5,783 bases of DNA from a bacterium (GCA_030628575.1 DAOVQR010000052.1:1-5783); one strand, 5' to 3'. Positions 1 to 4,549 are shown, counted from the first letter of the stretch. The notes: generated from the letters alone by a model not told the origin. Translations and numbers: made by a program.

Positions 1-1135
1 AATCAGTAATGTTTAAACAATAAGAAACAATAGAACCTGCCGCCGATCCACGACCTGGTCCGACAATTATCCCTTGAGATTTTGCCCAATTAATTAGGTC
101 AGCTACGATTAAAAAATAATCAGCAAAGCCAGTTTTTTTGATAATTGTTAATTCGTAGTCCATTCTTTTTTTTGCTTCATTATTTTTATCATTTGGATAG
201 CGATCTTTAAAACCTTGATAGGCCAGTTTTTTTAAATATTCAAATGAATCAGATAGGCCCTTCGGCAGTTTAAATTCTGGTAGAATGTTTTTTCCTAATT
301 CAAGCTGGAGATCGCATTTATTGGCAATTTCTATGGTGTTTTCTAAAACTTCAGGATGGTCAACAAGAATTTTACTAGCATATTCGGGTGAATAAAATGA
401 GGCATCAACATCAATCATTGATAATCTTGCCTTGTCGTCATAATCTTTTCCAGTTTGCACCGAAAGCAAAACTTCATGTGCCTCTTGATCATCTTTGTTC
501 AAATAATGAGAATCATTTGTCAAAATTACTTTAGTATTGGTTTCTTTTGCCAGTTGAAAAATTTGCTTATTTACAATTTGTTGCTCTTTCAATTTTGGAT
601 GATATTGAATTTCAAGATAAAAATCTCCGAGCGCAAAAATATTTTTATAAAATTTAATTGCTTTTTTGGCTTGGTCAATTTTGTCAGATAATATCAATCT
701 GGGTATTTCACCATTTAAACAAGCGCTGCTTGCTATTAATCCCTCAGAATATTTTTTAAGGATTTGTTTATCAACTCTTGGTTTATAATAATAACCTTGA
801 AGATGAGCAGCGCTGACTAGCTTAATCAGATTTTTGTAGCCAGTCATATTTTTAGCCAATAAAACTAGATGGTATGGTCTTATATCTATTTTTGGCTGCT
901 TATCTTTCATTGTTCGTGGTGCAATATAAACTTCGCAGCCAATAATCGGTTTGATCCCCGCATTTTTGCATTCTTTATAAAATTCAATAACCCCGTACAT
1001 TACGCCGTGATCAGTTAGGGCTAATGCCGGCATATTAAATTCTTTTGCTTTTGCTACCAGATCTGGGATTTTTGATAATCCATCAAGCAAAGAATAATGG
1101 CTGTGAGTATGTAAGTGAACAAATTTAGGATTCAT
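1..1135 (-). CDS. dnaE: DNA polymerase III subunit alpha, N-terminal part (runs off left edge)
   Basis: Replicative DNA polymerase catalytic subunit of the C family. Reading the minus strand from ATG at 1135 gives 378 codons with no stop, so the gene continues past base 1; the family is about 1,000-1,200 residues, so roughly a third is present. The PHP domain comes first ([13 protein letters not shown] at 7-19). All nine positions usually listed as PHP metal ligands can be matched: H9, H11, D18, H43 (LTDHG), E68 (GCEVY), H89, C139, D208 and H210 (NDSHYL). An intact site fits a metal-dependent, possibly proofreading PHP domain; that activity is inferred. The polymerase-domain motif [10 protein letters not shown] lies at 359-368, just before the cut; the catalytic aspartates would follow outside the window. 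The gene diverges from rpmA. The start has only a weak purine run upstream. The family call is very secure. Confidence 0.97.
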   Translation of the reverse strand, partial: MNPKFVHLHTHSHYSLLDGLSKIPDLVAKAKEFNMPALALTDHGVMYGVIEFYKECKNAGIKPIIGCEVYIAPRTMKDKQPKIDIRPYHLVLLAKNMTGYKNLIKLVSAAHLQGYYYKPRVDKQILKKYSEGLIASSACLNGEIPRLILSDKIDQAKKAIKFYKNIFALGDFYLEIQYHPKLKEQQIVNKQIFQLAKETNTKVILTNDSHYLNKDDQEAHEVLLSVQTGKDYDDKARLSMIDVDASFYSPEYASKILVDHPEVLENTIEIANKCDLQLELGKNILPEFKLPKGLSDSFEYLKKLAYQGFKDRYPNDKNNEAKKRMDYELTIIKKTGFADYFLIVADLINWAKSQGIIVGPGRGSAAGSIVSYCLNITD

Positions 1136-1148
1136 AATGTATCTCTTC

Positions 1149-1301
1149 CACTAATTTTTATTCACGAATTTCCACCAATATTTTTCACTAATTTATAATA
1201 TTTTTCTTGATAAGCATAACCTACTTTATTATAAGTACCGTAGAGCATCTCAGCAACCTTATTAGTGATAATATTAGTGTTATTGATAAAAAGATTAGTG
1301 G
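1149..1301. repeat. Mirrored word repeats CACNAAT / ATTAGTG in the dnaE-rpmA spacer
   Basis: The left half has four copies of CACNAAT: CACTAAT at 1149 and 1186, CACGAAT at 1163 and CACCAAT at 1173. The right half has three copies of the complement ATTAGTG at 1261, 1273 and 1294. The outermost pair extends to CCACTAAT (1148-1155) against ATTAGTGG (1294-1301). The region can therefore form a long imperfect hairpin around a centre (about 1200-1260) that holds the candidate dnaE promoter. Function is unknown. The whole gene-free stretch 1136-1533 contains this repeat, two candidate promoters and the octamer arrays; I see no gene or structured RNA family I recognise in it. Confidence 0.65.
1228..1256 (-). 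promoter_or_regulatory. Candidate dnaE promoter
   Basis: On the minus strand a perfect TATAAT (1233-1228) is preceded, after 17 nt, by TTGCTG (1256-1251), which matches the first three bases of the -35 consensus. Transcription would start near 1221 and leave a leader of about 85 nt that runs through the CACNAAT words. The -10 match is good but AT-rich DNA produces chance matches, so this is a moderate call. Confidence 0.4.
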
Positions 1302-1330
1302 TAGTTACCTTTATTTATTATAAACAAAGA

Positions 1331-1359
1331 TTGACAAAAAGAAAAATATCGGGTATTCT
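1331..1359 (+). promoter_or_regulatory. Probable rpmA promoter
   Basis: A perfect -35 TTGACA (1331-1336) is followed after exactly 17 nt by TATTCT (1354-1359), a 4/6 match to the -10 box. Transcription would begin near 1366, leaving an unusually long leader of about 168 nt before the rpmA start. That leader is filled almost completely by phased octamer repeats. Confidence 0.65.
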
Positions 1360-1366
1360 AGATAAG

Positions 1367-1430
1367 AACATAAGGACAGAAGAATGTAAAAACCGAAAAA
1401 CGAATAAATTGAAGAAATAAAGAACAATAT
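1367..1430 (+). repeat. Left octamer array, eight 8-bp units of consensus RAYNNAAR
   Basis: Reading in strict 8-bp phase from 1367 gives AACATAAG, GACAGAAG, AATGTAAA, AACCGAAA, AACGAATA, AATTGAAG, AAATAAAG, AACAATAT. The second base is always A and the third is C or T in seven of eight; bases 4-5 vary freely and bases 6-7 are nearly always A. The array begins at about the predicted transcription start. Base composition explains part of the A content, but not the phased pyrimidine. It is roughly complementary to the array at 1461-1516. Confidence 0.55.
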
Positions 1431-1448
1431 CGTAAAAAATTATTCGTT
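1399..1448. repeat. 9-bp perfect inverted repeat in the rpmA leader
   Basis: AACGAATAA (1399-1407) and TTATTCGTT (1440-1448) are perfect complements separated by 32 nt. The left arm falls in the left octamer array; the right arm lies between the two arrays. The same left word also pairs 7/8 with the first right-array unit CATTCGTT at 1461, so alternative foldings of the leader are possible. Confidence 0.6.
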
Positions 1449-1460
1449 GAATGTCTTGCT

Positions 1461-1516
1461 CATTCGTTCTTAAGTTTATTTGTTCATACGTTTATTAGTC
1501 CATAAGTTCATAAGTT
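1461..1516 (+). repeat. Right octamer array, seven 8-bp units of consensus YATNNGTT
   Basis: Strict 8-bp phase gives CATTCGTT, CTTAAGTT, TATTTGTT, CATACGTT, TATTAGTC, CATAAGTT, CATAAGTT. Six of seven units end in GTT, and the first base is always a pyrimidine (C or T). The complement of the consensus, AACNNATR, closely resembles the left-array consensus RAYNNAAR. The array stops 7 nt before the Shine-Dalgarno site of rpmA, so pairing of the two arrays in the transcript would place the ribosome-binding site right after a long A-U rich stem. Confidence 0.65.
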
Positions 1517-1533
1517 ATTTTGCGGAGCAAAAT

Positions 1534-1848
1534 ATGGCTCATACAAAAGCAAAAGGGGCGACAAAATTAGGGAGAGAATCCCAGTCAAAACGTCTGGGGA
1601 TAAAAAAATTCGGCGGTCAAAAGGTGATTGCTGGCAATATTTTAATTCGTCAACGAGGTTCCAAATATAGATCTGGTGCCAACACAAAATATGGCAAGGA
1701 TTACACTATTTTTGCTACTTGTGACGGAATAGTTCAATTTTCTAAGAAAAAAATCAAAAAATATACTGGAAAATTAGAAAAAACCACATTTGTGGAAATA
1801 ATATCGTCAAAAAACCAACAGCTAACCAAAAGAACAATTAACAAATAA
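1534..1848 (+). CDS. rpmA: 50S ribosomal protein L27
   Basis: L27 sits at the 50S peptidyl-transferase centre, where its flexible N-terminus reaches the tRNA ends. The protein is 104 residues. Residues 1-27 ([17 protein letters not shown], then [11 protein letters not shown]) match the family signature closely; then come a Gly/Arg-rich segment, [11 protein letters not shown], and the usual core around [19 protein letters not shown] at 1534 is chosen because the L27 N-terminus starts there and GGAG (1524-1527) lies 6 nt upstream; an in-frame ATG at 1480 would only translate the octamer repeats. There is no Firmicute-type cleavable N-terminal extension. The tail is about 15-20 residues longer than the usual 85 and is lysine-rich. 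rplU (L21), the usual upstream partner, is not adjacent; the gene diverges from dnaE instead. The identification is secure. Confidence 0.95.
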   Translation: MAHTKAKGATKLGRESQSKRLGIKKFGGQKVIAGNILIRQRGSKYRSGANTKYGKDYTIFATCDGIVQFSKKKIKKYTGKLEKTTFVEIISSKNQQLTKRTINK

Positions 1849-1851
1849 TTT

Positions 1852-1980
1852 AAAACTAAAAACGCAAGAAGTAAAACAACAATTCAGAATATCAGAAATA
1901 AGATATCAGAATTCAAGATCAAGTGATAAAAAATATAAATTATTTTAAACTTTACACTGTTATTTTGCATTTTTAGTTTT
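1852..1980. repeat. Long-range inverted repeat spanning the rpmA-rplS spacer
   Basis: The 16-nt arm starting AAAACTAAAAACG at 1852 and the arm TTGCATTTTTAGTTTT (1965-1980) are complementary at 15 of 16 positions across a 97-nt gap. The right arm is part of a 7-bp phased array (1958-1992): TGTTATT, TTGCATT, TTTAGTT, TTACATT, TTACATT. The left half is A-rich and less regular, though AGATATC and AGAATTC (1901-1914) also follow a 7-bp step. It is not a classical terminator, because the loop is long and the stem has little GC. Confidence 0.55.
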
Positions 1981-2005
1981 ACATTTTACATTTTATCAAT
2001 TTATT

Positions 2006-2557
2006 ATGGATTTAATCAAAAAATTTCAAAAAACTTATATGAAAAAAAATATTCCCGAGCTTAGAGCCGGGGATGTTATTCGAGTACATCAAAAAATTCA
2101 AGAAGGCAAGAAAAGTAGAATACAAATTTTTGAAGGAATAGTAATCAAAACTTCTGGCGGCAAGAGCTTAGATGCTAGCTTTACTGTTCGTAGAAAAAGC
2201 TTGGGCGTTGGAGTGGAAATAACTTTTCCTTTACATTCTCCAACAGTTGTAAAAATCGAAAAAACAAAAAGAATAAAGGTTCGTCGATCAAAACTTTATT
2301 ATCTGAGAGAATTAACTGATAAACAAATCAAACGTAAAGGTGAATTTAAAGATACTGCTATCTGGGAAGAGAAAAAAGGAAAGGAAGAAGAAGAAAAAGA
2401 AAAAACTCGAAAAGAAGTCGAAGCCAAGCAAAAAGAGGAAACAAAGAAAAAGAAACAAGAAGAGTTGGATAAGAAATTTGCTCAAAGTAGGGGAGAGGAA
2501 ACGTCTAAAGTAGAGGATAAACCTGTTGAAAATAAACCCGAAGCACAATTTAATTAA
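2006..2557 (+). CDS. rplS: 50S ribosomal protein L19 with extended charged C-terminus
   Basis: L19 lies at the 30S-50S interface. The protein has 183 residues. Residues 1-115 carry the whole family fold: [13 protein letters not shown] (about 19-31), [15 protein letters not shown] (38-52), [13 protein letters not shown] (59-71), [13 protein letters not shown] (73-85) and [12 protein letters not shown] (92-103). L19 usually ends near 115-120, so about 65 extra residues follow. They are almost all Lys and Glu (about 120-160) and then a Glu/Pro/Asn tail, predicted as a solvent-exposed helix or coiled coil. ATG at 2006 gives the normal N-terminus; no Shine-Dalgarno is obvious upstream. yraN follows after a 128-nt repeat-rich spacer; no rimM, trmD or rnhB is adjacent. 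The family call is secure; the role of the tail is unknown. Confidence 0.95.
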   Translation: MDLIKKFQKTYMKKNIPELRAGDVIRVHQKIQEGKKSRIQIFEGIVIKTSGGKSLDASFTVRRKSLGVGVEITFPLHSPTVVKIEKTKRIKVRRSKLYYLRELTDKQIKRKGEFKDTAIWEEKKGKEEEEKEKTRKEVEAKQKEETKKKKQEELDKKFAQSRGEETSKVEDKPVENKPEAQFN

Positions 2558-2674
2558 TGTCAAAACTCAAATGCCAAATGTCAATTCAAGCTCAAATGAT
2601 TTAATGTCAAATTAATTATTAAGTCATTTGGATTTTCTTCTTTTCATTTGACATTTGTAATTTGGATTTTGGAT
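2558..2674. repeat. Mirrored 7-bp word arrays in the rplS-yraN spacer
   Basis: Directly after the rplS stop, four heptamers run in phase: TGTCAAA, ACTCAAA, TGCCAAA, TGTCAAT (2558-2585). At the other end four heptamers again run in phase: TTTGACA, TTTGTAA, TTTGGAT, TTTGGAT (2647-2674), whose complements are TGTCAAA, TTACAAA, ATCCAAA, ATCCAAA. The arms pair best as CAAATGTCAA (2575-2584) with TTGACATTTG (2648-2657), 10/10, and TCAAATGA (2592-2599) with TCATTTGG (2624-2631), 7/8. The layout matches the rpmA leader, with a period of 7 instead of 8. Confidence 0.6.
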
Positions 2675-2685
2675 TTAAGAACGTA

Positions 2686-3042
2686 ATGACTTTTCAACGC
2701 AAAAAACTTGGAGAATCGGGAGAAAAAATAGCCGGGAAGTATCTTATTAACAAAGGATACAAAATCATCGGTCGCAATGTTCGATTGCGAGTTGGAGAAA
2801 TAGATATAATCGCCCAAGATGGCGATTATATTGTTTTAGTAGAAATAAAAACCAAAACTAGATTTGATCAAGGTCGGCCCGAAGAAATGGTTAATTGGCA
2901 TAAAGCCAAAAAACTTCGTTTATTATCCCGTGCTGTAATCAAAGATTATCCAAACAAAAATTTACGGATTGATGTGGTGGCAGTAGATAAAACCTCAAGA
3001 GAACCAAAAATAAATCATATCATTAGTGCAGTAGAGGGATAA
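2686..3042 (+). CDS. yraN: YraN/UPF0102 family nuclease-fold protein
   Basis: A small conserved protein with the restriction-endonuclease-like (Holliday-junction-resolvase-related) fold. Its cellular substrate is not firmly established; a DNA repair or recombination role is usually assumed. From ATG at 2686 it has 118 residues, the normal family length. The N-terminal LGESGEKIAGKYL (8-20), then GYKIIGRNVRLRVGEIDII (24-42) and IVLVEIKTK (49-57) give the expected active-site set E38, D40, E53, K55 (GEID...EIK). A TTG start at 2662 would add eight residues read from the heptamer repeat and is disfavoured. It follows rplS, as in many bacteria, without an rnhB between them. The last 17 codons and stop are duplicated at 4484-4537, on the far side of the accessory insert, so the present 3' end may be hybrid; the protein itself looks intact. 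Confidence 0.9.
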   Translation: MTFQRKKLGESGEKIAGKYLINKGYKIIGRNVRLRVGEIDIIAQDGDYIVLVEIKTKTRFDQGRPEEMVNWHKAKKLRLLSRAVIKDYPNKNLRIDVVAVDKTSREPKINHIISAVEG

Positions 3043-3050
3043 ATTTGGTA
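2989..3050 (+). repeat. Left copy of 62-bp direct repeat (yraN 3' end)
   Basis: This stretch holds the last 17 codons and TAA of yraN plus 8 downstream bases. It matches 4484-4545 without gaps at 60 of 62 positions; the differences are A3006/C4501 and C3021/A4516. Beyond it a weak match resumes (3051-3064 against 4555-4568, 10 of 14) if nine bases, TAATAGATA, are missing from this copy. The two copies bracket 1,433 bp carrying tnpA and the Bro-N gene. Confidence 0.95.
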
Positions 3051-3074
3051 GTAGAAAATTAAGAGGTATTTCCA

Positions 3075-3094
3075 AATATTTTAGATAAAATATT
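3075..3094. promoter_or_regulatory. AT-only palindrome, possible operator
   Basis: AATATTTTA (3075-3083) and TAAAATATT (3086-3094) form a perfect 9-bp inverted repeat around a 2-nt spacer. The right arm contains TAAAAT, a 5/6 match to a -10 box, but no good -35 lies at the right distance. It is suited to a dimeric repressor. If the hairpin-bounded IS unit were removed it would sit about 25 nt before the Bro-N start, so it may be that gene's original control site. That is an inference. Confidence 0.4.
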
Positions 3095-3106
3095 AAACTT
3101 GTTATT

Positions 3107-3128
3107 CCCTGTGGTCTCTGCCACAGGG
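3107..3128 (+). repeat. Left hairpin of the tnpA unit
   Basis: Perfect 8-bp stem (CCCTGTGG with CCACAGGG) and 6-nt loop TCTCTG, 52 nt upstream of the tnpA start. It is the same, in the same orientation, as the core of the hairpin at 3623-3646. It is GC-rich in an AT-rich background, which marks it as foreign or selected. Confidence 0.9.
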
Positions 3129-3146
3129 TAACCATTAAGGAAAGTT

Positions 3147-3165
3147 TGAAAACCATTGGTTTTCA
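3147..3165 (+). repeat. Hairpin just upstream of the tnpA start
   Basis: TGAAAACC (3147-3154) and GGTTTTCA (3158-3165) form an 8-bp stem with a 3-nt loop, ending 15 nt before the tnpA ATG. tnpA has no good Shine-Dalgarno, so the structure could damp its translation or be part of the left transposon end. Neither can be shown here. Confidence 0.5.
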
Positions 3166-3180
3166 TATCATACTGTAAGT

Positions 3181-3621
3181 ATGAACAATATTGTCAAAAA
3201 GGGATTTCATTGTGCTTATCAAATTCATTATCATATTGTATTTCCCGTCAAGTATAGAAAAGCTTTGTTAAATAAAGAAATCGAACAAGAATTAATAAAA
3301 ATAACAAAAGGAATTGAAATACGATATGAAATAGAAATGGAAAAGCTTGGTGCAGACAATGATCGCATTCATCTACTTTGTTCATTTCATCCAAAATACA
3401 GCATTGGCAAAGTTGTAAAAATAGTAAAAAGTATTACAGCTAAACAAATCTTTAAAACATTCCCAGAAATCAAGAAAGATCTTTGGGGAGGAGAATTCTG
3501 GTCAGATGGCTACTATGTTGCAACAATTGGAGAAGCTGGAAATTGGGATATTGTAATCAAATATATTAACAAACAAGGTAAGAAACCAGAGGATATCAAT
3601 TTACGTCTTTTTGATCTTTGA
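3181..3621 (+). CDS. tnpA: IS200/IS605-family Y1 (HUH-fold) transposase with altered HUH motif
   Basis: Small transposase that cuts and joins single-stranded DNA through a tyrosine. Length is 146 residues, normal for TnpA. Family features are the N-terminal strand YQIHYHIVFPVKYR (13-26), PKYSIGKVVKIVKSITA (71-87), LWGGEFWSDGYYVATIG (101-117), and the C-terminal helix with the putative nucleophile Y128 and Q132 (YINKQ), spaced as in IS608 TnpA (Y127, Q131). The segment that should read HUH is D61-R62-I63-H64: the first metal-binding His is Arg, encoded by CGC, one transition from CAC. That should weaken or abolish metal binding, although the rest of the gene is intact. No clear Shine-Dalgarno precedes the ATG. 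The right hairpin begins 2 nt after the TGA. The family call is secure; activity is doubtful. Confidence 0.92.
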   Translation: MNNIVKKGFHCAYQIHYHIVFPVKYRKALLNKEIEQELIKITKGIEIRYEIEMEKLGADNDRIHLLCSFHPKYSIGKVVKIVKSITAKQIFKTFPEIKKDLWGGEFWSDGYYVATIGEAGNWDIVIKYINKQGKKPEDINLRLFDL

Positions 3622-3622
3622 T

Positions 3623-3646
3623 ACCCTGTGGTCTCTGCCACAGGGT
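3623..3646 (+). repeat. Right hairpin of the tnpA unit
   Basis: Arms ACCCTGTGG and CCACAGGGT (9 bp) around TCTCTG; the 22-nt core is the same as at 3107-3128. It begins 2 nt after the tnpA stop, so it may also act as a terminator-like structure for tnpA. It ends 13 nt before the start of the Bro-N gene, and AGGGTG at its right foot is the only Shine-Dalgarno-like sequence for that gene. Confidence 0.9.
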
Positions 3647-3659
3647 GATTCATTCAAAT

Positions 3660-4508
3660 ATGAATAGAAGAACGACAACCACAAAAATCGCCCTATTTAA
3701 GGGTAAAAAAATTAGAAAAACTATTCATAAAAAAGAGTGGTGGTTTGTAATTGAAGATATAGTTTTGGCTTTAATAGATTCAACTGATTCAAAGCAATAT
3801 ATACAAAGAATGAAATTAAGAGATCCTGAACTTGCTAAAGGGTGGGTACAAATTGTACATACCCTTAATATTTCTACAACAGGCGGTAAACAAAAAATGA
3901 ATTGTGCTAATACGGAAGGAATTTTCCGCATTATTCAATCAATTCCTTCCCCCAAAGCTGAACCATTTAAACGTTGGCTAGCAAGAGTTGGCTATGAACG
4001 AGTACAAGAGATTGAAAATCCAGAACTTGCTACTAAAAGAACAAGAATGCTTTATAAATTTAAAGGATATTCTCGAGACTGGATTGAGAAAAGAATGCGT
4101 GGAATTACAATTCGCGGAGAGTTAACTGATGAGTGGGAAGAACGCGGGGCTAAAATCCAAAGAGATTATGAAATTTTAACAGCAGAAATTTCCAAAGCAA
4201 CTTTTGATAAGACACCTAGCCAATACAAGAAATACAAAAATTTAAAACGAGAAAATTTACGTGATCATATGGATGATTTGAAACTTATTTTTACAATGCT
4301 TGGTGAGCGGGCAACTACCGAAATTCACCGTACGGAAAATTCCCGAGGAATGCCAAAACTAAAATCTGATTCTAAAGCTGGGGGAGATATTGCTGGAGGT
4401 GCAAGAAAGAAACTGGAAAAAAGATTAAGACGATCAACAGTTTCTAAAAATAATTACCTGCTTCGTCGGCAGGCAGGTCTGAAAAAACCTCAAGAGAACC
4501 CAAAATAA
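3660..4508 (+). CDS. Bro-N / phage-antirepressor-like protein (DinD-related), with hybrid C-terminus
   Basis: Member of the widespread bacterial family annotated as BRO N-terminal or phage antirepressor protein, common on mobile elements; a DNA-binding regulatory role is usual but not shown. From ATG at 3660 it has 282 residues; an in-frame ATG at 3618 would add 14 residues translated from the hairpin. The Bro-N domain spans about 9-112 (EWWFVIEDIVLALIDSTD at 26-43, NTEGIFRIIQSIPSPKAEPF at 84-103, then KRWLA and VGYERVQEI). The conserved C-terminal region follows (NPELATKRTRMLYK, WIEKRMRGITIRGELTDEW, LTAEISKATFDKTPSQYK, LKRENLRDHM, DLKLIFTMLGE). The family-like part ends near KNNYL at 263-267. 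Beyond that, residues come from a REP-like palindrome, and the last eight (KKPQENPK) from the out-of-frame right copy of the yraN end, where the stop also lies. The original 3' end has therefore probably been lost. Confidence 0.85.
   Translation: MNRRTTTTKIALFKGKKIRKTIHKKEWWFVIEDIVLALIDSTDSKQYIQRMKLRDPELAKGWVQIVHTLNISTTGGKQKMNCANTEGIFRIIQSIPSPKAEPFKRWLARVGYERVQEIENPELATKRTRMLYKFKGYSRDWIEKRMRGITIRGELTDEWEERGAKIQRDYEILTAEISKATFDKTPSQYKKYKNLKRENLRDHMDDLKLIFTMLGERATTEIHRTENSRGMPKLKSDSKAGGDIAGGARKKLEKRLRRSTVSKNNYLLRRQAGLKKPQENPK
4456..4478 (+). repeat. REP-like GC-rich palindrome at the right insert junction
   Basis: CCTGC (4457-4461) and GCAGG (4469-4473) can pair around TTCGTCG; alternatively ACCTGC (4456-4461) pairs with GCAGGT (4473-4478). 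The direct duplication GCAGGCAGG gives these two options. It sits 5 nt before the right copy of the yraN repeat and inside the end of the Bro-N reading frame. From memory, similar CCTGC...TTCGTCGGCAGG palindromes recur in Parcubacteria-type genomes, but I could not check this. Confidence 0.55.
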
Positions 4509-4545
4509 ATCATATAATTAGTGCAGTAGAGGGATAAATTTGGTA
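4484..4545 (+). repeat. Right copy of 62-bp direct repeat (displaced yraN 3' end)
   Basis: Sixty of 62 bases match 2989-3050. Read in the yraN frame it still encodes the same 17 residues and stop (4535-4537): the two differences change CCA to CCC (Pro) and ATC to ATA (Ile). No yraN start or 5' part precedes it, so it is a remnant. Its last bases form the beginning of the promoter of the next gene, which suggests this copy marks the original downstream end of yraN. Confidence 0.95.
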
Positions 4546-4549
4546 TAAT
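4541..4549 (+). promoter_or_regulatory. Extended -10 promoter for the PsbP-like gene
   Basis: TGG followed directly by a perfect TATAAT (4544-4549) gives the extended -10 form TGnTATAAT, which works without a strong -35; none is evident at the right distance. Transcription would start near 4556 and give a leader of about 30 nt with AAGGAG at 4574-4579. The matching place after the left repeat copy lacks TAATAGATA and therefore has no TATAAT. Confidence 0.7.

Larger units (their letters stand above)
3107..3646 (+). mobile_element. IS200/IS605-like (or RAYT/REP-type) unit bounded by two matching hairpins
   Basis: A single tnpA gene lies between two 22-nt hairpins of the same sequence: arms CCCTGTGG and CCACAGGG around the loop TCTCTG, at 3107-3128 and 3624-3645. 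Both carry the loop in the same orientation. This is what single-strand transposition by Y1 enzymes requires, because left- and right-end hairpins are recognised on the same strand. There is no tnpB, as in IS200 proper. The exact ends and the tetranucleotide cleavage sites cannot be fixed from one copy, and the bases next to the two hairpins differ. Near-identical hairpins on both sides also resemble the REP-tnpA-REP layout of RAYT genes. Confidence 0.75.

Noticed and set aside
455..691. Open frame on the plus strand, 78 codons
   Set aside because: It lies wholly antisense to dnaE, is low in complexity and resembles no family.
1367..1516. CRISPR array
   Set aside because: Units are 8 bp, degenerate and contiguous, with no spacers and no cas genes.
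1852..1980. Intrinsic terminator after rpmA
   Set aside because: The loop is 97 nt and the stem is almost all A-T, so it does not fit a classical rho-independent terminator.
2312..2563. Open minus-strand frame, 83 codons, Phe/Leu-rich
   Set aside because: It is the antisense of the Lys/Glu-rich tail of rplS; the Phe/Leu run is just the complement of AAG/GAA codons.
2662..2685. TTG start adding eight residues to YraN
   Set aside because: The added codons read the heptamer repeat; the ATG at 2686 gives the usual family N-terminus.
3619..3621. TGA read as glycine, as in Gracilibacteria
   Set aside because: The TGA ends of tnpA and of the MNT gene fall exactly where the families end, and no in-frame TGA is seen in the conserved genes.
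3725..3931. Open minus-strand frame, 68 codons
   Set aside because: It is antisense to the well-conserved Bro-N domain and has no family features.
2989..4545. 62-bp repeat as a target-site duplication of an IS
   Set aside because: IS200/IS605 elements make no target duplication, and 62 bp is far beyond the length made by DDE transposases.
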